DNA of 64,000 nucleotides from Oscillospiraceae bacterium (GTDB lineage Bacteria > Bacillota > Clostridia > Oscillospirales > Ruminococcaceae): positions 38,985-102,984 of the forward strand of contig JALFVE010000022.1 of NCBI GenBank assembly GCA_022787085.1. Direction: 5' to 3'. The notes under the pieces were generated by a model, which ran no database searches, was not told the origin of the DNA, and worked only from the letters and a program-made list of their open reading frames with translations. Position numbers and translations under genes: made by a program. Shown here piece after piece: positions 41,765-50,774 of this stretch. Positions within the stretch are counted from its first letter, which is position 1; the number at the start of each line of letters is the position of its first letter.

Positions 41765-43114
41765 CTATCCTTGGGAGCCCTTGATATTTTTGATAATATC
41801 CTCAATGGTCTCCTTTGTCCTTGAATCATTTGCCACAGCGTCGGCAATGCTGTCAATATAGAAGGAAACTGTCGAATGATTTTTTCCTCCCAGCTCAGCG
41901 CCGATATTCTGAAGAGAAAGCTGAGTCATTTCCTTGATGACGTAAGCAGCGACCTTTCTTGCGGTGGATATCTGAGAGGAGCGCTTCATGCTTCTGATAT
42001 CGTCGCTTGTAACGCCGTAAATTCCCGCCACCTCACCGATTATCCTGTCAACCGTAACGGGAGCGATGGTGTCGTCGCTCAGTATCTCTCTTATGGCATT
42101 CATAGCCTGAGTCATGGTGGGAGGAGTGCCCATCAGATGCTGGGAAGCCTTCAGCTTTTTAACGCAGCCCTCCAGCTGCCTTATGTCAGCCTTGAGCCTT
42201 GTAGCAATAGTTTCAACAACATCATCGGTAAGGGTGAGATTCAGAAGGTCAGCCTTTCGCCTGATGATGGCAACTCTCGTTTCAAAATCGGGGGGAGTGA
42301 TATCCGCAATAAGACCCCATTCAAAGCGGGTCCTGATGCGTTCCTCAAGGGTCTTGATATCCTTGGGGGGTCTGTCCGAGGTGAGGATTATCTGTTTTCC
42401 CTGGCTGTGAAGCTCGTTGAAGGTGTGGAAAAATTCCTCCTGAGTGGATTCCTTACCCGATATAAACTGGATATCGTCCATTAAAAGAACGTCGGCGTTC
42501 CGGTATTTTTTTCTGAAATCGTGGGTGGTCTGCTCTCTGATGGCATTGATAAGCTCGTTGGTAAAAGCCTCGCCCGTAACATAAACAATGTAGGTTTCGG
42601 GTCTTGCCGCCTTGATGGCATTGGAAACGGCAGTGAGCAGATGAGTTTTTCCGAGCCCCGAGGGACCGTGGATAAACAGCGGATTATAGGCGCTGCCCAG
42701 ATTTTTTGAGACCGCAACGCAGGCGGCATGGGCAAATTCGTTTGATTTTCCCACGATAAAGGTGTCGAAGGTGTAGTCATATTCGGCGTTTGAAAAGGTA
42801 AGCTCCAGTTCCTCCCTGTCCTTGATGGGCTTGGAGTCGTTCTCATCGGAAAGCTCGGCGGGGGAGATATTGATCTCCACATCGAAGCCCATGACGTTAA
42901 GGAAGGCGTCCTTCAGGATCTTCTCATAATTTTTCAGGATAATGCCCTGCTGAAACTTGGACTGAACTGTAAAATAAGCAACATTATCCTCAAGCTTCAC
43001 CGGCTTCATGGATTTTATCCACATATCGAAGGCAACAGCAGTGAGCTCACCGTTGACCACCTTCTGATGGATAAGGTCCAGGACCTTATCAAAAACCTCG
43101 TCGAAAGATTTCAT
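41765..43114 (-). CDS. dnaA: Chromosomal replication initiator DnaA
   Basis: The 449-residue protein has domain I (about 1-80), an AAA+ core with Walker A GPSGLGKTHLL and Walker B VLLMDDIQFISGK, and the C-terminal box-binding domain with KNHSTVSFYIDSI (the DnaA signature region). It unwinds oriC. ATG 43114 is used since homologues start with a SFDEVFDKVLD-like helix; ATG 43126 in the same frame is possible. A TTATCCACA sequence lies inside the gene at 43015-43023. Confidence 0.96.
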   Translation of the reverse strand: MKSFDEVFDKVLDLIHQKVVNGELTAVAFDMWIKSMKPVKLEDNVAYFTVQSKFQQGIILKNYEKILKDAFLNVMGFDVEINISPAELSDENDSKPIKDREELELTFSNAEYDYTFDTFIVGKSNEFAHAACVAVSKNLGSAYNPLFIHGPSGLGKTHLLTAVSNAIKAARPETYIVYVTGEAFTNELINAIREQTTHDFRKKYRNADVLLMDDIQFISGKESTQEEFFHTFNELHSQGKQIILTSDRPPKDIKTLEERIRTRFEWGLIADITPPDFETRVAIIRRKADLLNLTLTDDVVETIATRLKADIRQLEGCVKKLKASQHLMGTPPTMTQAMNAIREILSDDTIAPVTVDRIIGEVAGIYGVTSDDIRSMKRSSQISTARKVAAYVIKEMTQLSLQNIGAELGGKNHSTVSFYIDSIADAVANDSRTKETIEDIIKNIKGSQG

Positions 43115-43199
43115 ACAAAACCCCATTTCGGAGCGGAAGAAAAACCGCAAAAATCAAGCGTATATGTCCTCTGAGGGCATATTGCCGCTATACTAATTC

Positions 43200-43228
43200 A
43201 TTATACCATATTAACGAAAAAAAATCAA
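43200..43228 (-). promoter_or_regulatory. Promoter of dnaA
   Basis: On the minus strand TTGATT and TATAAT are spaced 17 bp apart; start near 43193, leaving a leader of about 80 nt. Confidence 0.75.
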
Positions 43229-43243
43229 GCTTTTTTTACGGGA

Positions 43244-43325
43244 GACGCCCCGCGGCGAGGTCGCGTTGTAAATTTGTGTGGATTTGTTTGTTTTGTCACA
43301 GCGCCGATAGGTTTTGTATAAGCAT
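43244..43325 (+). repeat. Dispersed intergenic repeat, copy near dnaA
   Basis: Most of this roughly 80-bp stretch recurs in reverse orientation at 62811-62888, including CCGCGGCGAGGTCGCGTTGT, GGATTTGTT, GTTTTGTCAC and GCGCCGATAGG. No coding potential was seen. Confidence 0.8.
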
Positions 43326-43734
43326 GAAAAATATCATTTGCGGATCGCAACCGTTCAAACACCCAAATCTCCACCCAAAACCCTCACAGTATGGACGTAT
43401 GCCCATATCGGAAAGCGGAAAACTGCAAATGGAGGGAAAAATGAAAAAAATGGAACAAAACTAATTTACAGCATCCAAAAACAACAAATCCTTACTATAT
43501 TTTATATGTTAAAATGCAGAAAGGGAAAAAGCGTAAAAATTTAATCGAAAAAGCTTATTGAGAAATATAATGAGACTATGATTATTATAGCACAAAAGTT
43601 CTAATTTGTCAATACCATTTGAAAATTAAATCGGAATAAAGCCGCATAGGTGCATAAATATTTCAAAAAAGGGGATATAATATCCCCAAAACCTTGTGAA
43701 TAAATAAAAAAATATGAAAATTTAAAAAAAAGAC

Positions 43735-43764
43735 TTGACAGCGGGGAGCATTATGAGTTATACT
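43735..43764 (+). promoter_or_regulatory. Promoter of the rpmH operon
   Basis: TTGACA and TATACT are spaced 18 bp apart, giving a leader of about 130 nt before rpmH. Confidence 0.75.
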
Positions 43765-43901
43765 ATAACATTGATGGGGTAGCCGTATAAGAGGCAGATC
43801 ATCAGAAGCAGAAAGCATGACAGATAGATCATATTGCGACCCCCCTTTATGAAAAGTAAAGGCAATAATTTTTGAATAATAATGATAAGGAGGAGAGAAT
43901 A

Positions 43902-44036
43902 GTGAAAAGAACATATCAGCCTAAGAAGCTCCACAGAAAAAAAGAGCACGGCTTTATGAAAAGAATGTCCACAAGAAACGGCCGTAAGGTGCTGGCTCGC
44001 AGAAGAGCAAAGGGCAGAAAAATGCTCACATACTGA
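43902..44036 (+). CDS. rpmH: 50S ribosomal protein L34 (GTG start)
   Basis: The 44-residue basic protein starts [20 protein letters not shown] and ends [14 protein letters not shown], the full L34 sequence pattern. The start is GTG at 43902 behind AAGGAGGAG at 43888-43896. It is the first gene of the rpmH-rnpA-yidD-yidC-jag-mnmE-mnmG block. Confidence 0.97.
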   Translation: MKRTYQPKKLHRKKEHGFMKRMSTRNGRKVLARRRAKGRKMLTY

Positions 44037-44212
44037 TGCAGAGATTTTCCCGCAGCGGCATACCCTGCACGGGGGATCCGTATGACGGGAGCATTATGAC
44101 CGCAAACCATAAATTTGCGGTCATATTTTTTAGCAGGGTGCTCCGACAGTTGGTGAATGGGTGTCGGAGTTTCAGAAAAATAAAGGTCCGCCGGAAAATA
44201 CGGGAGAAGAAA

Positions 44213-44575
44213 ATGCTCTATACAATAAAGCTGAAAAATAATAAGGATTTTGTAAGGCTTTACGGTAAGGGAGCCTTTGTCTCGGGCGGGCTATGCACCG
44301 TCTATTACAGAAAGAACGGCAAGAAAACAAACAGGATAGGCATTTCCACAGGAAAGAAGATCGGCAACGCAGTTCTCAGGAGCCGTGCAAGGAGAGTTAT
44401 CCGTCAGGCATACAGGGAGACGGAAAAGGATTTTCCCATAGGCTACGATATTGTTGTCAGCGCAAGAGCGGGAAGCACATCCTGCAAAAGCTATCATATT
44501 GCAAGGTTTTTTATGAGCAGAGTTATTCCCGCCATGAAAAATCCCGATAAACAGAAAAGGCAGATAAAAAAATGA
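44213..44575 (+). CDS. rnpA: Ribonuclease P protein component
   Basis: The 120-residue basic protein has KNNKDFVRLYGKGAFVSG and the RNase P signature SRARRVIRQAYRE (RNR-like motif). With the RNase P RNA it matures tRNA 5' ends. ATG 44213 follows GGGAGAAG. The rpmH-rnpA gap is 176 bp, longer than usual, and includes GTGCTCCGACAG and GTCGGAG sequences that may form a hairpin. The stop overlaps the yidD start (ATGA). Confidence 0.94.
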   Translation: MLYTIKLKNNKDFVRLYGKGAFVSGGLCTVYYRKNGKKTNRIGISTGKKIGNAVLRSRARRVIRQAYRETEKDFPIGYDIVVSARAGSTSCKSYHIARFFMSRVIPAMKNPDKQKRQIKK

Positions 44576-44856
44576 CCCCTCTCGACAGGCTCTCGGAGCT
44601 TATGAAAAGGATAGTTATCCTGCCGATAAAATTTTACAAGAAATTTATCTCGCCCTGCTTTCCCGCAAGGTGCAGATATTATCCCAGCTGTTCTACCTAT
44701 GCGGTGGAGGCGATAAGAAAGCACGGCGCTGTGAAGGGCATTATCCTCGGCGCATGGCGTATTCTCAGATGCAATCCCTTTGCAAGGGGAGGAGTGGATC
44801 ATGTTCCCGATAAATTCGATCTGCTCTACTGCTTTAAAAAAGAAAATAAGCAATGA
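44572..44856 (+). CDS. yidD: Membrane protein insertion efficiency factor YidD
   Basis: The 94-residue protein has the YidD core: LPIKFYKKFISPCFPARCRY, YPSCSTYAVEAIRKHGAVKG and RCNPFARGGVDHVP, with conserved cysteines. It assists YidC insertion. It overlaps rnpA by 4 bp and precedes yidC, the standard order. Confidence 0.95.
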   Translation: MTPLDRLSELMKRIVILPIKFYKKFISPCFPARCRYYPSCSTYAVEAIRKHGAVKGIILGAWRILRCNPFARGGVDHVPDKFDLLYCFKKENKQ

Positions 44857-44936
44857 TTTTCATTGTAAATATATATTTAATTAACCTCAAAACCGTTTAT
44901 CCATGATGGGAAAAAAGAAAGGAAGAAAAAAATCAG

Positions 44937-46112
44937 ATGGGAGTTATTTCCGAGCTGATAGGTTATCCTCTTGGTTTTATAATGTGGGCAATTTATCAGG
45001 TTTTCAAAAATTACGGAGTTGCAATTTTTCTGTTTACGGTGGTCACAAGGCTTGTAATGTTCCCACTGTCCGTAAAGCAGCAGAAATCCAGCGCTGCAAT
45101 GGCTGCATTCAGCCCCAAGCTTGAAAGGCTCAAAAAGCAGTATGCAAACAATCCCCAGAAGCTTCAGGAGGAGCAGATGAAGCTCTACGCCGAGGAGGAT
45201 ATCAATCCCATGGCGTCCTGCGGCACACTTATCCCTCAGATGCTTTTCCTTTACGGTATTTTCGACGTTGTTTACCGTCCTCTGACCCATATCCTCCATA
45301 TTTCCAAGGCGGAGGTCACAGCTCTCAAGGAGATCGCTGCACCCCTTTTCGAGGGAAACAGATATTTTGAGACACGTCCCGAGATATATATTCTGCAGGC
45401 TGTTCAGGAAAATGAGGCGCTGTTTGCGGGCGCGAACGGTGTTACAACAGAGATCCTTGACAAGATCGCTGCCTTTGACAATAAGCTCTTCGGACTTGTT
45501 GACTTAGGAGCAGTTCCCAACTCTCTTTTTAATGACGGAACAGTCTGGAATGCAGCTGCAATAAGTCTTATGCTCATACCCGTTCTTTCGGGTGTCATTC
45601 AGCTGATAATGACATTCTACACCACCGCAAAGCAGAAGAAGCTCAATCCCGAGGCTTCCTCACAGATGGCAGGCATGAACGCTATGTTCTATCTGATGCC
45701 CATAATGTCCGTCTGGATGGCATTCTCATTCCCCGCAGGTATCGGTTATTACTGGATATGCTCATCACTGGTAGGATTTGCACAGTCTATCATTCTCAAT
45801 AAAATTTATACTCCCGAATATGTGGCTAAGCTTATCGAAAAGGACAAGCAGAAAAATAAGAATAAGAAAAAATCAGGCTTCATGCAGAAATACAACGAGC
45901 TTCTGCAGGAGCAGATGAAGCAGCAGAACGCTTCCTCGGGTAATAACGGAAAAATTGCAACCACAGGCGTTGTTAAGGACGAGGAAACAGGCGAGGAGAT
46001 CAAGCTCTCCAAATCCCAGCTCAAGGAATACGAGAGAAAGATCATTGCCGAGGCAAGGCGCAGACAAGCCGAAAAATACGGCGATGAATACATCGACGAC
46101 GATAAGGACTGA
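44937..46112 (+). CDS. yidC: Membrane protein insertase YidC/Oxa1
   Basis: The 391-residue protein has the Oxa1-fold helices, including YGVAIFLFTVVTRLVMFPLS and KQQKSSAAMAAFSPKLERLK near the N terminus and GIGYYWICSSLVGFAQSIIL later. It lacks the large periplasmic domain of Gram-negative YidC. The long loop at about 130-185 and the charged, KK-rich C-terminal tail (about 305-391) are longer than in Bacillus. It inserts proteins alone or with SecYEG. Confidence 0.93.
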   Translation: MGVISELIGYPLGFIMWAIYQVFKNYGVAIFLFTVVTRLVMFPLSVKQQKSSAAMAAFSPKLERLKKQYANNPQKLQEEQMKLYAEEDINPMASCGTLIPQMLFLYGIFDVVYRPLTHILHISKAEVTALKEIAAPLFEGNRYFETRPEIYILQAVQENEALFAGANGVTTEILDKIAAFDNKLFGLVDLGAVPNSLFNDGTVWNAAAISLMLIPVLSGVIQLIMTFYTTAKQKKLNPEASSQMAGMNAMFYLMPIMSVWMAFSFPAGIGYYWICSSLVGFAQSIILNKIYTPEYVAKLIEKDKQKNKNKKKSGFMQKYNELLQEQMKQQNASSGNNGKIATTGVVKDEETGEEIKLSKSQLKEYERKIIAEARRRQAEKYGDEYIDDDKD

Positions 46113-46147
46113 TCCTCTAAAATCCGTAACAGAAAGGATGTATCAAT

Positions 46148-46939
46148 ATGAAAAAGGAATTTACCGCAAATACCGTTGACGAAGCTAAGGAGCTTGCCGC
46201 AGCAGAGTTCGGCACCGAGATGAGCAGAATTACCTTCACCGTTCTTGAGGAAGAAAAGAAGGGATTTCTGGGTTTCGGAAAGACCGACGCAAGGATCCTT
46301 GCGGAATTTGAGCCTTCAAAGGCTGAGACCGCAGCCGAATACATCAAAGCGATACTCTCCTGCATGGATATCAGCGCAGAGCTTTCAATTACCGAGAATG
46401 AGGACGGCGCTGTTATCGATATTACGGGTGATACCACAGGAGCTGTTATCGGCAGAAGAGGCGAGACCCTTGACGCTATCCAGTATCTTGCATCCATGTG
46501 CGCAAACCGCAGCGACAAGGAATATTACAGAATTACTCTGGATTCTTGCGGCTACAGAGAGAAGAGAAAGGCTATTCTTGAGGACCTTGCAAGAAAGATT
46601 TCCAAGACAGTTCTCAGAACAGGCAGGACCTCGACCCTCGAGCCTATGAATCCTTATGAGAGAAGAATAATTCATGCTGCTGTCAGCGAGATCGAAGGTG
46701 TTACCTCCAAGAGCGTCGGCGAGGAGCCTTACAGAAAGGTTGTTATCTCCTCCGTTAACGGCAGACCCGAGCACAGGCAGGGAGGCAGAAAGGGCGGCTA
46801 TGACAGACCCCGCAAGAGAAGAGAGCCTCAGGCTCATTCAATGGATCTGATGAAGACCTCCTTTGAGAAGGATTATAAGAAGCCCAAGCCCGAGGATACC
46901 ATGACCGAGGGTGAGCTTTACGGAAAGATCGAGCTTTGA
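46148..46939 (+). CDS. jag: RNA-binding protein Jag/KhpB
   Basis: The 263-residue protein has the Jag N-terminal domain (FTANTVDEAKELAAAEFGTE), a KH domain with IGRRGETLDAIQYL, and an R3H domain with NPYERRIIHAAVSE. KhpB binds many RNAs with KhpA and influences cell elongation and division. A basic, Arg/Gly-rich tail (about 210-240) follows. RBS AGAAAGGATG. It is followed by a terminator. Confidence 0.93.
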   Translation: MKKEFTANTVDEAKELAAAEFGTEMSRITFTVLEEEKKGFLGFGKTDARILAEFEPSKAETAAEYIKAILSCMDISAELSITENEDGAVIDITGDTTGAVIGRRGETLDAIQYLASMCANRSDKEYYRITLDSCGYREKRKAILEDLARKISKTVLRTGRTSTLEPMNPYERRIIHAAVSEIEGVTSKSVGEEPYRKVVISSVNGRPEHRQGGRKGGYDRPRKRREPQAHSMDLMKTSFEKDYKKPKPEDTMTEGELYGKIEL

Positions 46940-46995
46940 TTGCTCTATGACAATTGTGCGGATATGAAAATAATTTTCCGCGCCTGAAAAATGCA

Positions 46996-47025
46996 GAAAA
47001 AGGGCGTCCTTCGGGCGCCCTTTTG
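46996..47025 (+). terminator. Terminator after jag
   Basis: AAAAGGGCG / CGCCCTTTT stem followed by TTTTG. mnmE begins 18 bp later, so read-through is probable. Confidence 0.75.
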
Positions 47026-47042
47026 TTTATGAGGAAAAAGCT

Positions 47043-48422
47043 ATGCAAGAAAATACGATTGCCGCAATATCCACCCCCCGTGCGGCAGGGGGAATTTCAA
47101 TGATACGCATCTCGGGGGAAAATGCTCTCGGGATCGCAGATATGCTTTTTAAGCCGATTTCACGAAAGGAAAAGCCCTCGGAGATGGATGGATATACCTG
47201 TGCATACGGAAGGGTGTTTTCAAAGGACGGCGAGGAGCTGGATGACTGCATTTTAACGGTTTTCCGAGCGCCCCGCTCCTATACGGGGGAGGACGCTGCG
47301 GAAATTTCCTGCCATGGCGGTATTTTTATTACAGAAAGAGTTCTCAGGGCTGTGTATGACTGCGGAGCCGTTCCTGCGGGAGCGGGTGAATTTACAAAGA
47401 GAGCTTTTTTGAACGGCAAGCTTTCCCTTACTCAGGCGGAGGCGGTCATGGATATAATATCCGCTGAGGGTAAGGCATTTTACCGCAGGGCTGCAAATGT
47501 GAAGGACGGCGCTCTTTTCAAAAGCATCAAGGCGTGTTCGGATAAGCTCCTGGGGCTTTTAGGTGAGCTTGACGCATGGGTGGATTATCCCGATGAGGAT
47601 ATTCCCGAGGTAAGCCCCGAAAATATGAATACTGTTCTTGCCGAGACCCTTTACGAGATTCGGAAGATAAGCGCAGGCTATGACAATACGAGGATCCTGA
47701 AATCGGGCATTGATACGGTCATTGCGGGCAAGCCCAACGTTGGCAAAAGCACTCTTATGAACCTCCTTGCGGGAACGGAAAAGAGCATTGTTACCGATAT
47801 TCCGGGGACAACGAGGGATATCGTTGAGGAATCTGTCCGTCTGGGGGATATCGTTCTGCGGCTGTCGGATACGGCGGGGCTTCGGGAGACGGAGGATATC
47901 GTTGAGGGTGCGGGAATCGAAAAAGCCCGCCGCCGTCTTGAGACTGCCGATCTTATCATTGCCGTTTTCGACAACAGCGCTGCTCTTAATGATGATGATA
48001 TGAGGCTCATTGAAAGCTGCAAATCTCTCTCAGGTGTAAAGGTAATTGCTTGCATAAATAAGAGTGATAAAAATTCGGTTATTGATAAGAATATTATTAT
48101 AAATTCCTTTGATAATGTGATCGAGATATCCGCTGAAATGGGTGATGGCAAGGATTTATTACAAGATGTATTATATAAATTGTTTGTTACAGATAGTAAT
48201 ATTTATAACGACATCTCTGTAAATGAGCGGCAGAAGCAATGCCTTGACAATGCGGGTAAATGCATTGAAGAAGCCATGACGGCTATTTCCTCGGGAACAA
48301 CTCTGGATGCCATAAATATTATTCTTGATGAGGCGCAGAATTACCTGCTGGAGCTTACGGGGGAAAGAGCCTCGGAGGCTGTTATCAACGAGGTTTTCTC
48401 CCATTTCTGTGTTGGAAAATAA
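47043..48422 (+). CDS. mnmE: tRNA modification GTPase MnmE
   Basis: The 459-residue protein begins ENTIAAISTPRAAGGISMIR, with an N-terminal tetrahydrofolate-binding domain, a helical domain and an inserted G domain (GKPNVGKSTLMNLL, DTAGLRE, NKSD). It ends FSHFCVGK, the catalytic Cys-x-Gly-Lys C terminus. With MnmG it modifies U34 in tRNAs. A pocket at about 48040-48230 is strongly AT-rich and holds two TAC-N5-GTA palindromes 28 bp apart (48160 and 48188). Confidence 0.96.
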   Translation: MQENTIAAISTPRAAGGISMIRISGENALGIADMLFKPISRKEKPSEMDGYTCAYGRVFSKDGEELDDCILTVFRAPRSYTGEDAAEISCHGGIFITERVLRAVYDCGAVPAGAGEFTKRAFLNGKLSLTQAEAVMDIISAEGKAFYRRAANVKDGALFKSIKACSDKLLGLLGELDAWVDYPDEDIPEVSPENMNTVLAETLYEIRKISAGYDNTRILKSGIDTVIAGKPNVGKSTLMNLLAGTEKSIVTDIPGTTRDIVEESVRLGDIVLRLSDTAGLRETEDIVEGAGIEKARRRLETADLIIAVFDNSAALNDDDMRLIESCKSLSGVKVIACINKSDKNSVIDKNIIINSFDNVIEISAEMGDGKDLLQDVLYKLFVTDSNIYNDISVNERQKQCLDNAGKCIEEAMTAISSGTTLDAINIILDEAQNYLLELTGERASEAVINEVFSHFCVGK

Positions 48423-48443
48423 TCAATATAGGAAGTAAGTTTT

Positions 48444-50333
48444 ATGGAAAAATATTTTATAGATGATTATGATGTTGCGGTTATCGGTGCGGGTCATGCG
48501 GGAGTTGAAGCAGCTCTTGCAAGTGCCCGTCTGGGCGTTAAGACTGCTCTGTTTACCATTTCTCTTGACGCTATTGCAAATATGCCCTGTAATCCGTCCA
48601 TCGGCGGAACAGCAAAGGGGCATCTTGTCCGTGAGATCGACGCTCTGGGCGGACAGATGGGAAAATCTGCCGACAAATGCTTTATTCAGAGCCGTATGCT
48701 CAACAGGGGAAAGGGTCCTGCTGTTCACAGTCTCAGAGTTCAGGCGGACAGGGTGAAGTATCACGAATACATGAAAAAGGTCTGCGAGGATCAGAAAAAT
48801 CTTGATATCAAGCAGGCGGAGGTTGCTGAGATCATTGCCGAAAACGGCGCTGTCAAGGGAATCGTTACTGCTCTGGGCGCTTGTTATAATGTTAAAAAGG
48901 TAATAGTGGCGACGGGAACATATCTGAAGGGCGTTATCCATGTGGGCGAGGTTTCCTATGAAAGCGGACCTGACGCAACACTTCCCGCAAGATATCTTTC
49001 GGCAAGTCTTGAGAGCATCGGTGTTAAGCTCAGGCGCTTTAAAACAGGCACTCCCTCCCGTGTACATAAACGGAGCATTGATTTTTCACGTCTGGAGCGT
49101 CAGGACGGCGATGAGGACATTCAGCCATTTTCCTTTGAAACTCCCAGAGAGGGGCTTGAAAATATTGTTTCCTGCTATGTTGCCTATACAAATGAGGAAA
49201 CTCATCGGGTCATAAAGGAAAATATCCATCGTTCTCCCTTGTATTCGGGGCGAATCCATGGAGTGGGTCCTAGATATTGCCCGTCAATTGAGGATAAGAT
49301 AATGCGCTTTACAGAGCGGCCTCGTCATCAGCTTTTTATTGAGCCCATGGGTCTTACTACGGACGAGTATTATTTGCAGGGAATGTCATCATCGCTTCCC
49401 GAGGACGTTCAGCTGAAATTTTTGCGGACTATCAAGGGGCTTGAGAATGTGGAGGTCATGCGAAATGCTTATGCCATTGAGTACGATTGCTGCGACCCTC
49501 AGGATCTCAGGCATACTCTGGAATTTAAAAATATTTCGGGTCTTTACGGTGCAGGACAGTTCAACGGAACCTCTGGCTATGAGGAAGCCGCAGCTCAGGG
49601 TCTTATTGCGGGTATAAATGCGGCTCTTTCCGTTCTCGGAAGGGAGCAGATCACCCTGCCCCGTTCATCCTCTTATATCGGAACGCTTATTGATGACCTT
49701 GTTATCAAGGGCTGCTCCGACCCTTACAGAATGATGACGGGACGAAGCGAATATCGTTTGCTGCTAAGGCAGGATAATGCTGATGAAAGGCTCACGCCTA
49801 TCGGTCACGAGATCGGACTGATTTCCGATGAAAGATATGAGGCTTTTCTGAAAAAATGGGAGCAGATCAATGCGGAAATTGAGCGCATAAAAAAGAAAAC
49901 CGTCAGCCCCACTCCCGAGCTTAATGCAATGCTTGAAAGCAGGGGAACGGCGCCTGTTTCAACGGGAATAAGACTTTCCGAGCTTATTAAAAGACCTCAG
50001 ATATCCTATGAGGACACTGCCCCCTTTGATGATGAAAGAAAACCACTGCCATACGAGGTCTGTGAACAGGTCGGACTTCGGATAGAGTATGACGGATATA
50101 TTGCAAGGCAGCTTATGGAGGTCGAGCATGTCCGCAAGCTTGAGGAAAAGAAGCTTCCCGCTGATATTGATTACAAGGATATCGAGGGACTTAGCCTTGA
50201 GGCAATTGAAAAGCTGAATAAGGTCCGCCCCGAGAATATCGGTCAGGCGGGAAGAATTTCCGGCGTTTCTCCTGCGGATGTGAGTGTGCTGGTTATATGG
50301 CTTTCAAAGCAGAGGGGTTCGGCACAGAAATAA
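48444..50333 (+). CDS. mnmG: tRNA uridine 5-carboxymethylaminomethyl modification enzyme MnmG
   Basis: The 629-residue FAD enzyme begins with the dinucleotide-binding motif [21 protein letters not shown] and has [28 protein letters not shown]-like FKTGTPSR and GASGEY-type [10 protein letters not shown] motifs. It partners MnmE at tRNA wobble uridines. It follows mnmE by 21 bp. Its TAA stop forms the left end of a perfect palindrome containing parS site 1. Confidence 0.96.
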   Translation: MEKYFIDDYDVAVIGAGHAGVEAALASARLGVKTALFTISLDAIANMPCNPSIGGTAKGHLVREIDALGGQMGKSADKCFIQSRMLNRGKGPAVHSLRVQADRVKYHEYMKKVCEDQKNLDIKQAEVAEIIAENGAVKGIVTALGACYNVKKVIVATGTYLKGVIHVGEVSYESGPDATLPARYLSASLESIGVKLRRFKTGTPSRVHKRSIDFSRLERQDGDEDIQPFSFETPREGLENIVSCYVAYTNEETHRVIKENIHRSPLYSGRIHGVGPRYCPSIEDKIMRFTERPRHQLFIEPMGLTTDEYYLQGMSSSLPEDVQLKFLRTIKGLENVEVMRNAYAIEYDCCDPQDLRHTLEFKNISGLYGAGQFNGTSGYEEAAAQGLIAGINAALSVLGREQITLPRSSSYIGTLIDDLVIKGCSDPYRMMTGRSEYRLLLRQDNADERLTPIGHEIGLISDERYEAFLKKWEQINAEIERIKKKTVSPTPELNAMLESRGTAPVSTGIRLSELIKRPQISYEDTAPFDDERKPLPYEVCEQVGLRIEYDGYIARQLMEVEHVRKLEEKKLPADIDYKDIEGLSLEAIEKLNKVRPENIGQAGRISGVSPADVSVLVIWLSKQRGSAQK

Positions 50334-50337
50334 GAAA

Positions 50338-50353
50338 TGTTCCACGTGGAACA
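50338..50353. other. parS: parS site 1
   Basis: TGTTCCACGTGGAACA, the fully symmetric ParB-binding site. It sits in a perfect 30-bp palindrome (50331-50360) that begins with the mnmG stop codon. Confidence 0.93.
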
Positions 50354-50394
50354 TTTCTTAAATGTCATTTTTTTGCAATTCAAGGTGCTGTTTT

Positions 50395-50674
50395 ATGATA
50401 AGTGATTTCAGGGGGAGATAAGAAAAGCTTCTGCCGTCCCTCCATGACTTCTTTTATGATAATCAATCTTGATGAAACTGTTATTGATGAAGAAATTCTT
50501 TCCTGTATAATTGATACTCTTGTTGGTCCGCAGAAAAAATTTATGAAGATTGCTTTTGTGGGTGTGAAGAAATTTGCCGACAGAAACGAGCTTCGGATAA
50601 TTTCGCAGAAGAAATGCTGTCCCCTTGAATTTTTCGATGATTTTGAAAAGGCAAAGCAGTGGGTTTTGCCATAA
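50395..50674 (+). pseudogene. Small STAS-like gene with a frameshift in a G run
   Basis: ATG 50395, preceded by AAGGTG, reads MISDFRG then stops at TAA. Removing one G from GGGGG at 50411-50415 joins this start to an open frame of about 85 codons (KKSFCRPSMTSFMIINLDET ... FEKAKQWVLP), giving a 92-residue protein. As it stands, the second part can only start at GTG 50402 or later ATGs without a good Shine-Dalgarno. The C terminus resembles STAS/SpoIIAA-like domains. The frameshift may be a sequencing error, decay or slippage. Confidence 0.55.
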
Positions 50675-50676
50675 AT

Positions 50677-50692
50677 TGTTCCACATGGAACA
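50677..50692. other. parS: parS site 2 (one mismatch)
   Basis: TGTTCCACATGGAACA; the central CACGTG is CACATG. Confidence 0.75.
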
Positions 50693-50710
50693 TTTTGAAT
50701 TACATATTAT

Positions 50711-50736
50711 TTTTTTACTCAAATTTGAGTAAAAAA
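50711..50736. repeat. Perfect 26-bp palindrome before rsmG
   Basis: Two 13-bp arms (TTTTTTACTCAAA and its complement) meet without a loop, 38 bp before the rsmG start. It could be an operator or a terminator for the upstream small gene; the core TTACTCAAATTTGAGTAA is not one recognised here. Confidence 0.8.
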
Positions 50737-50774
50737 CTTGAGGCTTTTTTTAAAAGCAATAAAGGAGAAATACA

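Larger units (their letters stand above)
43115..43901. promoter_or_regulatory. dnaA-rpmH divergent intergenic region
   Basis: This 787-bp region separates the two replication arms and holds the dnaA promoter (43200-43228), a dispersed repeat (43244-43325) and the rpmH promoter (43735-43764). Near-matches to DnaA boxes, such as TGTGGATTT at 43277, occur within the repeat. Several short open frames were judged non-coding. It may contribute to oriC together with the dnaA-dnaN gap. Confidence 0.5.

Noticed and set aside
43276..43544. Short plus-strand frames in the dnaA-rpmH gap
   Set aside because: They cross the dispersed repeat and have no ribosome-binding sites or conserved features.
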